Source: Haemonchus contortus (lineage: Eukaryota; Nematoda; Chromadorea; Rhabditida; Trichostrongylidae). From it: a DNA stretch of 64,000 nt. The position numbers and the translations under genes were made by a program. Positions 50,037 through 61,111 of the stretch are shown here, in pieces; the first letter of the stretch is position 1; each line of letters opens with the position of its first letter. The notes under the pieces were generated by a model that saw nothing but the letters and a program-made list of their open reading frames with translations, searched no databases and was not told the origin of the DNA. The DNA is taken from positions 12,657,940 to 12,721,939 of the forward strand of contig LS997563.1 of assembly GCA_000469685.2 (NCBI GenBank). The letters are read 5' to 3'.

Positions 50037-52305
50037 ATGCAAATACCTACTTTGATTGCTATCTTGGTGAGTTTTCATCTTTGGTGACATGCATGGCTTT
50101 CTCCAATACTCCATTCAGGTGCTTCTGTCGCCATCATGCTTGGAAGGTGCGCACTCCTCAAGGTTTTGAGACCCTCAAATTGAGATTCGGATTGTTAGAA
50201 ACATTTTTCAGCTGCGTTTTGCCCCACATCTGACAATGGCATGACCGATGAAATTAGGCAGATTTTCGTTGATAAGCACAATGAATATCGGTTGGTCGTA
50301 GTGCCTGCGTAATACATCCATGATATCTTTGTGCAGGTGCGACAAGCAAGTTTTTCAGATCTATTATTGCTAAAGGACAGGCCAAAAATAAACTTGGAGG
50401 ATTCGCTCCGAAAGCAGCTCGAATGTTGAAAGTGGTACGATGTGAAGCTTTCAGTCCTCGATGATATCTCCTTAGCCCTTAGCCGTTCTGTGCTCTATCA
50501 AAAAAGCACGAAAGCATGTGAGTCAAGGTTTTTTAGGGTTATGATTGCGAAGTTGAAGCAAATACGGCGGCATATGCAAAAGAGTGCAAGTTCGAACATG
50601 ATCCACCCGAGCAAAGAAATTATTGGGGGCAGAACTTGTGGATGCTAGGAGGGACTAATTACAGCAAGACGGAGTCTGCAAAATTAGTATGTTGGAATGT
50701 TGAGCTCGGTTACAATTCGGTCTCCTTCGAAAATGGCTTTACATTTCCAGAGCGTCCAAGCCTGGTACTGGGAATTAAAGATGTTTGGTGTGCCAGATGA
50801 AAATATCCTGACAATGGAAGTTTTCGATCGGGGTGTTGGCCACTACACACAGGTGTTTACAGAATTCATAGGTGCACGATTTGACTAACGTCGAAGAGAT
50901 GCTTTTTACAGGTGGCCTGGCAGTCTAGTGACAAAATCGGCTGCGCAGTTGAATGGTGTCCAACCATGACACTTGTAGCATGCGAGTACAACCCTGCGTA
51001 AGTCAAGGGGATAACAATAACAAGCTCCTCTTCTGAAACTTTCTTTCAATATTCAAATTACAGAGGAAATAGGATTAATCACTATATTTACGACATCGGA
51101 GATCCGTGCACAACTGATGAAGACTGTCAATGCACTGGCTGCACTTGTAGTAGAGATGAGGCCCTTTGTATTCCTCCAGGGTATACTACTGTCATGCCAC
51201 CGACCACAGAGAAACCTACTACAACACCTAAAATATACCATCCAGGTTTGAACGATTAAGAGTGTGTTCTTTCGGCTTCGAGCTAACTACTCAAAAGGAA
51301 CTTCTCTCAGGTGGGATGTGCCCTGAGAATAATAACGGAATGACAGATGAAGCTAGACAGATGTTCGTCGACAAACACAATGAGTATCGGTAAGTTTTCA
51401 GGACGTACAATCTGAAAAAATGTTGCTGTATTCGTAACAATTCAGATCCCTCATAGCTAAAGGACTAGCTCACAACAATCTTGGAGGGTTTGCTCCAAAA
51501 GCGGCAAAAATGATGAAAGTGGTACGATTATGTTATAATATGTTTTGATCATAATGATTTGGAGGACCTAAGGCCTTGAAGCCGAGCTTATCTTTACTGT
51601 CTTATTCACTTCCATCAAACAACCTGAGCGAGTACTATAAAGTTTGCAAAGAACTGTTACAGAGCTACAATTGCGAAATTGAAGCGAATGCAGTGGAGTG
51701 GGCGAAGGATTGCACGCTTGGGTACAACTCTTTGCAGCAAACTAATCAATGGGGTTATAATGTACACTCATTACTACCAAATATTAACAAGACAGAAGCC
51801 GCAGCACAGGTTGTAGTATTGTTGCGTTTGCATCTTCTCCAGAGAGCACCATAGATCCCATTTCAGAGTGTCGAGGCCTGGTTCAACGAGTTACAGAAAT
51901 ATGGCGCCCCTCAAAATAACGTTTTCAGTATGGATGTTTACAACCAAAACGTAATTCAGGAATACACTCAGGTGGGAACTGAAAATTAAGCACAGTATTA
52001 GAAGGAAAGTTGCTAATTCTGTCGCTCTAGTTGGCCTGGCAATCGACCAACCAAATTGGTTGTGGGATTTTTTCTTGCTGGAATGGTGCTTCTACATTTG
52101 TGGCATGCGAATACAACCCTGGGTAAGAATAACCATAACAAACTGACTCTCCTCGTAAAGGACTCATGCTGAAAATTGAATTTTCAGAGGAAACTTCATC
52201 GGCGAAGTGATTTATGCGATGGGAGATCCGTGCACAACTGACGGAGACTGCCAATGTGCTGGTTGTAAATGTAGCAAAGATGAAGCACTTTGTATTGCTC
52301 CTTAG
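50037..52305 (+). CDS. Double-CAP Ancylostoma-secreted-protein-like gene, copy B
   Basis: Fourteen exons: 50037-50066, 50119-50146, 50212-50290, 50359-50434, 50537-50686, 50751-50852, 50912-50997, 51064-51245, 51311-51389, 51446-51521, 51663-51809, 51867-51971, 52031-52122, 52188-52305. They total 1350 nt, or 449 aa plus stop, with every phase consistent. Signal peptide, CAP1 (about 28-183), a hinge with a Thr/Pro linker (about 210-245), CAP2 (about 250-425) and a last Cys-rich hinge. CAP1 keeps the His and Glu of the CAP cavity (MEVFDRGVGHYTQ). In CAP2 the matching stretch is MDVYNQNVIQEYTQ, so His and Glu are replaced by Glu and Asp. The two halves share exon structure, showing internal domain duplication. 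Product expected outside the cell. Confidence 0.9.
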
Positions 52306-52315
52306 ATGCTGTGGC

Positions 52316-52321
52316 AATAAA
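52316..52321 (+). promoter_or_regulatory. Poly(A) signal of ASP copy B
   Basis: AATAAA 11 bases after the TAG stop. The same signal follows copies A, C and D. Confidence 0.75.
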
Positions 52322-52608
52322 TCTTCACAAATAAGAACTCATAGAATTCATCGTTTTACGAATAGTCATTGGTGAACATTCGCTCCGAATATTACGGTCC
52401 TTACACAATACCCTTCGACAGAATCATATTTGATTACAATCAGTACAGCCCACAATCCAGGATCGGTGGGTACAGTGTATGGCCGCTTTCAGACTTCGAC
52501 AATCGTCCGTCGGTCCGTTCAACGCGTGCGAGACGGCGGTTGCTTGCGTGCTGCGACGGCGACGCTAGAGTAGTGTCGACAGCGCTGGCACGTGATGGTG
52601 AATAGAAT

Positions 52609-52810
52609 CTAGAACAGTGCGATAAAGAGCTAACACGGACCATTGCAAATCGTTCGCTCCACTGACTCTTTGTGCTACTGTAATGTAAAGCGACCGCCGT
52701 CGCTCAGCGCACGCCAGTGCGATCTCGCGATGACATTACAGTAGCACAAGGCGTCAGTGGAGCGGACCATTCGCATTGGTCCGTGTTATCTCTTTATCGC
52801 ACTATTCTAG
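52609..52810. repeat. Inverted repeat, two 78-bp arms, in the ASP 3' flank
   Basis: Arms 52609-52686 and 52733-52810 are reverse complements with a few mismatches, around a GC-rich loop containing GCGACCGCCGTCGC. The same structure follows copy D (63689-63890). Beside copy A only one arm survives (46080-46157). It may be a foldback element or an older local palindrome. Confidence 0.8.
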
Positions 52811-52989
52811 AACCATTGCAGTAAACCAAGCGCAAATCGTATGCCCTACTGACAACTGCGACATCCGTCAAGGGTTGCGGACAGTCACGCTGTGTACGAC
52901 GGGTGTGGTGTGACCTAGTGTCGACGAACGAGCGGAACGAAGCGCACCCATTTAGTACTGGAAACGGTTATATTGGATGACCACGCGTT

Positions 52990-53037
52990 CATTTTGTTGA
53001 TTCGATGCATAGTCATTTTGTTGATTCGATGCATAGT
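52990..53037. repeat. 24-bp perfect tandem duplication
   Basis: A 24-base unit starting CATTTTGTTGATTCGATGCA occurs twice in direct succession. Confidence 0.85.
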
Positions 53038-53094
53038 AAATAGTCCATTTGAACTCACCATGTATCAGCATGAATTGCTGTTCTTTCACAACAA

Positions 53095-53128
53095 TTATTT
53101 TATTGCCATGTTCATGGCGCACCCTGTA
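53095..53128. mobile_element. Solo mariner terminal repeat
   Basis: CCATGTTCATGGCGCACCCTG followed by TA matches the terminus of the mariner element at 55160-56405. The opposite end was not found nearby, so it is a remnant. Confidence 0.55.
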
Positions 53129-53257
53129 ATAAAGTTGAGGCAGAGAGATTGAAAAACCGTTACCCTAAGGTGATGCCTCAAATCAATGAAAGGTTAAAGC
53201 TGATATTTGATTTTATTTCATAGTAGCGAAAATCAGAATTCCTTATTAGTTCAATGG

Positions 53258-54951
53258 CTAAGCTCTGATACGCTGATCCATCTGAATCACATCGATATTT
53301 TGTGCACTTCCTTCAAAAGCCTTCTCAACATTCTTCTCATCTTGTTAGACCTAAAGGGAACTGTTTAATAGGGAACATATTTGTAGAACAAGAAATACTA
53401 CTTGCTTAGAACAAAGCACAATCTTGTCCTTTTTGAATGGCCCTTTAGAACGCACAATAGCAACGTTAAGAACTTTCCCAGCATCTACGAAATCCATGAC
53501 GGGTGCGACACTATAACAGAACTTCATTTTGAGGCTAACGATGAACTCAAACTGTTGCTTAGGGAGCCTACCTGTAAAGCTCGTTATCAGTACATTTGAG
53601 TTTGATTGCAAAACGAGCTTTTGTGTTGTTAGTAACTGTGATAACGTGCTGGCCTTCTTCAAATTCCCACTTGAGCTCCATAGTTGAAACCTCCAACTTG
53701 GCATCTGTATGTAAAAACTTTACCAATAACGAGTATCTCATTATACCATTGCACAATATACCTGGGAAGCTCAGTAAGGCTCAGTTGTAGTAAGATAAAC
53801 TGTAGGGAATAACCTAAAATTGTGCTCCAGAAGGAAAATTCGCGCTTCAGCCTATAGTTGTAATCCGAAAACTGCTCTTGTTCCGTTTGTATGACTGATA
53901 GTAATATGTGAAATATCGCCCTGCTCGGGACCATGAACCGTGACTCTGCTCGGAATTCAGAACTGTCGCCTAGCGCTCAAACAAAGTCTACTCATCGTCC
54001 CCTCCACCAAACTTGGAGGATAGTCCCTATCTGTCCAGAGCGCGGTGGGAGAACAAACTAAGGATCAAAGTGCCGATCAGGAATTCTATTTTGCACCCTA
54101 ATCCCTTGACGCAGACACCACTGCAAAGCAGAACCACTCCTTCGAGTAATCGATTCTGTAGTCCTACGATACCTATGGAGGTCCCTATTATTTCTCAAAC
54201 GATCACTTGAAAACAAAAAAGGGAAAGGGATGACCCATAAGTTAGGTCCAAGGGCGTGTTAATCTCTTTCTGATTTTTTTACACTTTTTTTTTACAGATT
54301 AGTGGAAGGTCCAGAAAGAATACTGCGTAGTTACCACGGTTGAGTGGTCCCACCACGACAGAAGGGTGTTTAGCTCTACCCACAAAATTATTGCTCCGCC
54401 TGTTTCTGATTCAGGATATCCTAGCGGTCATCATGGCATAACCCTCCCCCCCCCCCTTTGCTCTACTGCCACTTTTTTCGAGTAAAATGACCTCAACCTT
54501 TATCAATAGCAACGTCTCCTTTCTCTTCCTTTTTAGCTTCTTCTTCTTTGTCCTCCTTCTTTTCATCTTTTTTCTCCCCATCCTTCTTTTCTTCATTTTT
54601 CTCTTCGTCCTTCTCTTCTTTGTCTTTGTCTTTTTCTTTGTCGCTTTTCTCTTCTTTACCCTCGTCACCTTTTTTCCCTTCATCTTTTTCTTTATCACTC
54701 GGTTTGAGCTCTTTCTCTGGCGCCCTCTAAAACCATTGAAAATGAAATTACATGATTTTGCTTATACCTAAGTTTTCGTATTTGATTAGTAAGCACCTCT
54801 TCGGCAGCTTCTCCTTTTTCTTCCTTCTTTTCTACTTCTACTTTCTCTTTCACTTCCTTCTTTTCTTTTACCTGAACTGGTTGTCGTATGAGTGATGGGG
54901 ATGGGTGGGCGAGTGACTGCCTCACCTCTTCTTTCTTACCCTTGCCCCCTG
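53258..54951 (-). CDS. MSP-domain protein with Lys/Glu-rich N-terminal part; premature stop
   Basis: Exons proposed (minus): 54951-54768, 54724-54498, 53704-53572, 53510-53402, 53350-53258; the first exon is not found. The first two encode a charged tract rich in Lys and Glu (KEKKEVKEKVEVEKKEEKGE, then SDKEKDKDKEEKDEEKNEEK). The next two carry the MSP fold: KLEVSTMELKWEFEEGQHVI, VTNNTKARFAIKLK, DNELYR, then VAPVMDFVDAGKVLNVAIVR. Phases agree, including G|AT at the junction between charged tract and MSP, but that donor (AAAGGTTGAG) is weak. The charged exons could be a separate gene ending in TGA at 54493. In the last exon the second codon is TAA at 53345-53347, where the left copy has TCA. 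The original stop is 53258-53260, so about 28 C-terminal residues are lost. MSP domains occur in sperm cytoskeletal and related proteins. Confidence 0.6.
53960..54490. other. No gene recognised; probably an MSP-gene intron
   Basis: Lies between the charged exon and the MSP exon. A run of C (54443-54459) is the only notable feature. Confidence 0.4.
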
Positions 54952-54993
54952 CTAAATGATGCAGGTGGAGTAGGCTCACCTGCATCATTTAGC
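54951..54993. repeat. Perfect 17-bp inverted repeat at an intron-exon edge
   Basis: GCTAAATGATGCAGGTG, a 9-base loop, then the exact reverse complement. On the minus strand it places the acceptor (CATCATTTAG) of the charged MSP-gene exon inside a hairpin. Confidence 0.85.
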
Positions 54994-55159
54994 TCTAGAT
55001 TTCACGAATTATATCTGAATTTGGGTCCTAAAATCACCTATCAAAACTATGATGGTAGTCATTGTGAACGTGATTTTCCAAATACTAATATTTCTTCAAC
55101 TTATTTTGTTTTGCCAAAAAGGAAGGAAGGTGAGTAGTCGTGGTATTCACACAGGACTA

Positions 55160-56405
55160 CAGGGTGTGCCATGAATATGGTAACAAAAGAGTTGGGCTAC
55201 AAAAACCGCAGTTCATGTTGATACATGGTGAATTCATGTGAGTTATTTACTATGCATCACATCTATAAAATGAACGCACAGTCATCCTATATAATCGTTT
55301 CCTGCACTAATGATGGCTCAAAGATGATTCGGCTACTCATTGAGGGCGGCACGCAGAGTTTCTTGAGAAACTCCAGCCTATTATTTTCTCAATGGTTTCC
55401 TATGAGCAGCAACAGTGGTGTGTTATGCAGCGCAGGCTTTCCTCTTCAGTATGAACTATATCCAGAAACCCATCACATTGTGGACCGGAAAATTCGTGGG
55501 AGGATTGGAAGCTGGGATAAAGTCACAAACATTCCCTCAGCACCAGTCTTGATGTTTTTTCATTCGTGAGCAGGTGCACCGTAGTTTCAAGTCGTATCCC
55601 AAAAAATGTTTGACCCATAGCTGCATCCTTTCAGGAGAACCCTCCTTAAAGAGTCTTGGATTGAATTTTGTACTTTCTTCGACCAAAATTAGGGATATCG
55701 CTCTGATAATAGAGATTCTAGCGAAAACTATCATCAAAGGGGGACCTGACTCTTTTCAGCGGCTTCTGCACTCGAAGTGTGAAATGTACCCATACTTTGG
55801 GATCTCAACATCTCTTCCACGCTGAACATCCCTCAGACAAAAAAGGTTTGTCGAAGCGCGTGTCGCGCGAAAGTAGCACACAGCATTTGTTTTTTCTCTC
55901 CAACTTCTTCTCGTCAAGAAGCTTAAAGGCTTTAGAATCCCATCTGGATACAATTGTATTTACTCGGGGTAGACTCTTCTCATCGGAGTAGTACATGCAA
56001 ACAAATCAGCCACTTTTTCCCATATTTCAGCAAGTTTTGCAGTGTACTCCTTCCCAAGTAGTTGTATTCGTAAAAAGAGTTGTATGTGAGGCAAGACGAC
56101 CGTCTTGAGGTTTGTCGCTGTCCTGTCTATGCATCGCGATTTAGGTGACTGTCATTGAGGGGAATATTGAAACGAGGAGCGATTCCGGAAAGGGAATCAT
56201 CAAATGCGCGCAATGACGGGACGGTCGGTGGATGTCTGCGAAGCTCCACCATTTTTCGAAACTTGGCAAATTGAGAGCACCAATGTAGATATGTAGTCTG
56301 TGTAGATATCATAAACATAAGGGAAAGTGCAGATTCGGGATAACGCTCCAAACAAGAAGATTACGGACGTCCAAACAACTGTCACCATATTTATGGTGCA
56401 CGCTG
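55160..56405 (-). mobile_element. mariner-type DNA transposon with dead transposase
   Basis: About 25-bp inverted termini (CAGGGTGTGCCATGAATATG at the left; CAGCGTGCACCATAAATATG read from the right) differ at five positions. They are flanked by TA at 55158-55159 and 56406-56407. Length is 1246 bp. Minus-strand fragments show transposase homology: YYSDEKSLPRVN (catalytic block), and near the end FILKRKACAA, AGVSQETLRAALNE and AIISAGNDYI. Stops and frameshifts interrupt it. It belongs to a different family from the element at 3504-4767. Confidence 0.8.
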
Positions 56406-56407
56406 TA

Positions 56408-56758
56408 GATTAGAATAACGTAGCGGCGACTTCCAAGCTCAAAATGATCTTCGTGTTCAAATTGTTGCAAGATTTTGTGAAAACCAGCATAAAAACTCAA
56501 CGTATAACAATTCACCAGGTTAGCTTCACCATCAACTTCCGCAGAACTTTTCCGGAGACATTCCTCTTGCTAATCATTTCAGTACAACTGAATAGAAGTA
56601 GAATTTCATACAAGTGGTGAACGCTATTTTTGCCTTCTGCTGCCTATGTCTGTGGTACCTCACTTGAGTAGTTTTTTGCTGCAACAGCTTCATTTCCTAC
56701 AGTCCTCGATTTGGTGAATCTGTCATTATCACAATTTTGAGCAACACTCCTTGATGTA
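56408..56758. repeat. Diverged direct repeat, unit 1
   Basis: About 350 bases that recur at 56895-57241 in the same orientation with many substitutions. Shared blocks include AGAATAACRTAGCGGYGA, TTTCAGYACRACTG and GAATCTGTCATTATCA. No coding capacity was recognised. The mariner element ends exactly at its left edge. Confidence 0.75.
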
Positions 56759-56894
56759 TGACTTTGAAAGAGGGTTGACCATCAGGTAGTAAGTTTTTAA
56801 GTCCCTACGAGCTTTCTGCGTTTCTACGTTACCAAGCTTGAATGGTGAGTGCATTCTTTCATGTAACCTTTGCCTATCAGTTCTCTCAGGAGTA

Positions 56895-57241
56895 GACTAG
56901 AATAACATAGCGGTGATTTCCAAATTCAAAGTGATCATCTTACTTGGACTATTTCAACATTCTCTGGAAAAAGTGGCACAGAACTCAATGGCTAACAATT
57001 TACCAGATTAACTTCAATATCAACTTATGCAGAACTTATTCTTATTCGTTCCTCTGGCTAATAATTTCAGCACGACTGGAAGTAAAATTATATTCATGTG
57101 ACAAACGCTATTTTTGCTTTCTACTGCGTATGTTTAGAGTCCTTGCTTGAGTATTTTGTTTGTTGCAACGGCTTTATACCCTTCAGCACTCGATTCAATG
57201 AATCTGTCATTATCATAATTTTGAACAGCACTCTTCGATGT
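56895..57241. repeat. Diverged direct repeat, unit 2
   Basis: Second unit of the pair, about 137 bases after unit 1. It lies between the mariner element and ASP copy C. Confidence 0.75.
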
Positions 57242-57533
57242 TATACACAACGAAATGGAGTAAGCGCTTGCGTTCGAGGGCTAAAGGAAAGCACAACTGC
57301 TACTAGATAACGAGAGCGGGATCAAGATTCTCCTCTGTCTGACTTTCCGAAAGTAAACTCACAAGACGTCTCGAAACAATATATACACTAGCGGATAAAT
57401 AGAAACGAAATATGATCCTGTCGAAGGATGTTGTGTAAGGACCGTAATATTCGGAGCAAATGTTGACCAATGATTATTCGTAAAACGATGAATTCGATGA
57501 GTTCTTATTTTGGAAGATTTATTGCCACAGCAT

Positions 57534-59802
57534 CTAAGGAGCAATACAAAGTGCTTCATCTTTGCTACATTTACAACCAGCACATTGGCAGTCTCCGTCA
57601 GTTGTGCACGGATCTCCCATCGCATAAATCACTTCGCCGATGAAGTTTCCTCTGAAAATTCAATTTTCAGCATGAGTCCTTTACGAGGAGAGTCAGTTTG
57701 TTATGGTTATTCTTACCCAGGGTTGTATTCGCATGCCACAAATGTAGAAGCACCATTCCAGCAAGAAAAAATCCCACAACCAATTTGGTTGGTCGATTGC
57801 CAGGCCAACTAGAGCGACAGAATTAGCAACTTTCCTTCTAATACTGTGCTTAATTTTCAGTTCCCACCTGAGTGTATTCCTGAATTACGTTTTGGTTGTA
57901 AACATCCATACTGAAAACGTTATTTTGAGGGGCGCCATATTTCTGTAACTCGTTGAACCAGGCCTCGACACTCTGAAATGGGATCTATGGTGCTCTCTGG
58001 AGAAGATGCAAACGCAACAATACTACAACCTGTGCTGCGGCTTCTGTCTTGTTAATATTTGGTAGTAATGAGTGTACATTATAACCCCATTGATTAGTTT
58101 GCTGCAAAGAGTTGTACCCAAGCGTGCAATCCTTCGCCCACTCCACTGCATTCGCTTCAATTTCGCAATTGTAGCTCTGTAACAGTTCTTTGCAAACTTT
58201 ATAGTACTCGCTCAGGTTGTTTGATGGAAGTGAATAAGACAGTAAAGATAAGCTCGGCTTCAAGGCCTTAGGTCCTCCAAATCATTATGATCAAAACATA
58301 TTATAACATAATCGTACCACTTTCATCATTTTTGCCGCTTTTGGAGCAAACCCTCCAAGATTGTTGTGAGCTAGTCCTTTAGCTATGAGGGATCTGAATT
58401 GTTACGAATACAGCAACATTTTTTCAGATTGTACGTCCTGAAAACTTACCGATACTCATTGTGTTTGTCGACGAACATCTGTCTAGCTTCATCTGTCATT
58501 CCGTTATTATTCTCAGGGCACATCCCACCTGAGAGAAGTTCCTTTTGAGTAGTTAGCTCGAAGCCGAAAGAACACACTCTTAATCGTTCAAACCTGGATG
58601 GTATATTTTAGGTGTTGTAGTAGGTTTCTCTGTGGTCGGTGGCATGACAGTAGTATACCCTGGAGGAATACAAAGGGCCTCATCTCTACTACAAGTGCAG
58701 CCAGTGCATTGACAGTCTTCATCAGTTGTGCACGGATCTCCGATGTCGTAAATATAGTGATTAATCCTATTTCCTCTGTAATTTGAATATTGAAAGAAAG
58801 TTTCAGAAGAGGAGCTTGTTATTGTTATCCCCTTGACTTACGCAGGGTTGTACTCGCATGCTACAAGTGTCATGGTTGGACACCATTCAACTGCGCAGCC
58901 GATTTTGTCACTAGACTGCCAGGCCACCTGTAAAAAGCATCTCTTCGACGTTAGTCAAATCGTGCACCTATGAATTCTGTAAACACCTGTGTGTAGTGGC
59001 CAACACCCCGATCGAAAACTTCCATTGTCAGGATATTTTCATCTGGCACACCAAACATCTTTAATTCCCAGTACCAGGCTTGGACGCTCTGGAAATGTAA
59101 AGCCATTTTCGAAGGAGACCGAATTGTAACCGAGCTCAACATTCCAACAAACTAATTTTGCAGACTCCGTCTTGCTGTAATTAGTCCCTCCTAGCATCCA
59201 CAAGTTCTGCCCCCAATAATTTCTTTGCTCGGGTGGATCATGTTCGAACTTGCACTCTTTTGCATATGCCGCCGTATTTGCTTCAACTTCGCAATCATAA
59301 CCCTAAAAAACCTTGACTCACATGCTTTCGTGCTTTTTTGATAGAGCACAGAACGGCTAAGGGCTAAGGAGATATCATCGAGGACTGAAAGCTTCACATC
59401 GTACCACTTTCAACATTCGAGCTGCTTTCGGAGCGAATCCTCCAAGTTTATTTTTGGCCTGTCCTTTAGCAATAATAGATCTGAAAAACTTGCTTGTCGC
59501 ACCTGCACAAAGATATCATGGATGTATTACGCAGGCACTACGACCAACCGATATTCATTGTGCTTATCAACGAAAATCTGCCTAATTTCATCGGTCATGC
59601 CATTGTCAGATGTGGGGCAAAACGCAGCTGAAAAATGTTTCTAACAATCCGAATCTCAATTTGAGGGTCTCAAAACCTTGAGGAGTGCGCACCTTCCAAG
59701 CATGATGGCGACAGAAGCACCTGAATGGAGTATTGGAGAAAGCCATGCATGTCACCAAAGATGAAAACTCACCAAGATAGCAATCAAAGTAGGTATTTGC
59801 AT
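57534..59802 (-). CDS. Double-CAP Ancylostoma-secreted-protein-like gene, copy C
   Basis: Same 14-exon structure as A and B (minus): 59802-59773, 59720-59693, 59627-59549, 59480-59405, 59302-59153, 59088-58987, 58927-58842, 58775-58594, 58528-58450, 58393-58318, 58176-58030, 57972-57868, 57808-57717, 57651-57534. The predicted protein is 449 aa, with no frameshift seen. One difference touches splicing: the donor after exon 5 reads GTTTGT where A, B and D have GTATGT (59150). Homology with the other copies ends about 120 bases after its stop, near 57415, where unrelated sequence begins. Confidence 0.88.
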
Positions 59803-60447
59803 ACCTCACGACGAATGCGAATGTTCATAGGCACCCAAATGACCCTTTTATAGCTATTTCTGAACCGCCTTCAATGGATATCATAGGCATCGGCAGCTGA
59901 TATAATTTTACTGCACAGTTCTTCAAAATTCATTACTAGAACAAAGGAATAAAATCAATGATGTGGCATTATGTGGGATTTGAGGGAGATTTTTTCATCT
60001 ACTGAAAATGTGTTCTACTCTCCGAGAGTATCTCCGACTTGTCAGAAGGGCGTTGAATAACCCTGACGAAGAGTCTACATCTCTCGCAAGGGATCAAGAT
60101 GAGGGCGCATACAATTTCTTCTTTTTCACCTGGTTGTACAATTCGAACAACTAGTTATAAATCACAATCATAAACAGCCCGCTTTGTCTTCGAATAGCTT
60201 CATAATTTTTTTTCGGGTCAACAAACACTCTACCACTAGAGTCCGTAAAACAGTAATTTCGAAGAGAAATTTCTTGAAAAAATGCTCGATATACTTGCAT
60301 GGAATTATTTCTTCAGCTATATGGGTCATTAAAAGATTAAACCATTACAACGGTTTCTGCCTCGCGCAAAGAGCGCCTTCTTCCCAATAGTACATATCCT
60401 TCTACTTCGGGAATGTGATTCTCCAGTTGATCAACATGCAAGGAATT
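59803..60447. repeat. Left arm of palindrome C/D, shared upstream region
   Basis: Corresponds to the right arm of palindrome A/B: it contains the extra 95-bp segment (about 60220-60314). It is the mirror of 60562-61111 apart from that segment. Confidence 0.8.
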
Positions 60448-60561
60448 CCATACTCCCATCCGACTGATTGCGTGGACTTTTTGGGTTTTAACCTTCACCA
60501 AGGAAAAGGATGAAAGGTAAGAGTTCTTTCCGTTGAAGGAACTACTTCACTGAAGCCACCT
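60448..60561. other. 114-bp spacer of palindrome C/D
   Basis: Exact or near-exact reverse complement of the spacer 49278-49391. Confidence 0.85.
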
Positions 60562-61111
60562 AATTCCTTGCATGTTGATCAGCTGGAGAATCACATTCCC
60601 GAAGTAGAAGGAGATGTACTATTGGGAAGAAGGCGCTCTTTGCGCGAGGCAGAAACCGTTGTAATGGTTTAATCTTTTAATGACCCATATAGCTGACCCG
60701 AAAAAAATTATGAAGCTATTTGAAGACAAAGCGGGCTGTTTATGATTGTGATTTATAACTAGTTGTTCGAATTGTACAACCAGGTGAAAAAGAAGAAATT
60801 GTATGCGCCCTCATCTTGATCCCTTGCGAGAGATGTAGACTCTTCGTCAGGGTTATTCAACGCCCTTCTGACAAGTCGGAGATACTCTCGGAGAGTAGAA
60901 CACATTTTCAGTAGATGAAAAAAATCTCCCTCAAATCCCACATAATGCCACATCATTGATTTTATTCCTTTGTTCTAGTAATGAATTTTGAAGAACTGTG
61001 CAGTAAAATTATATCAGCTGCCGATGCCTATGATATCCATTGAAGGCGGTTCAGAAATAGCTATAAAAGGGTCATTTGGGTGCCTATGAACATTCGCATT
61101 CGTCGTGAGGT
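60562..61111. repeat. Right arm of palindrome C/D, shared upstream region
   Basis: Lacks the 95-bp segment, as does the left arm of A/B. Contains the TATAAAA box of copy D about 44 bases before its ATG. Confidence 0.8.

Noticed and set aside
54411..54771. Long Lys/Arg-rich and Phe-rich ORFs
   Set aside because: Other frames of the Lys/Glu-rich exon; low-complexity sequence stays open in several frames.
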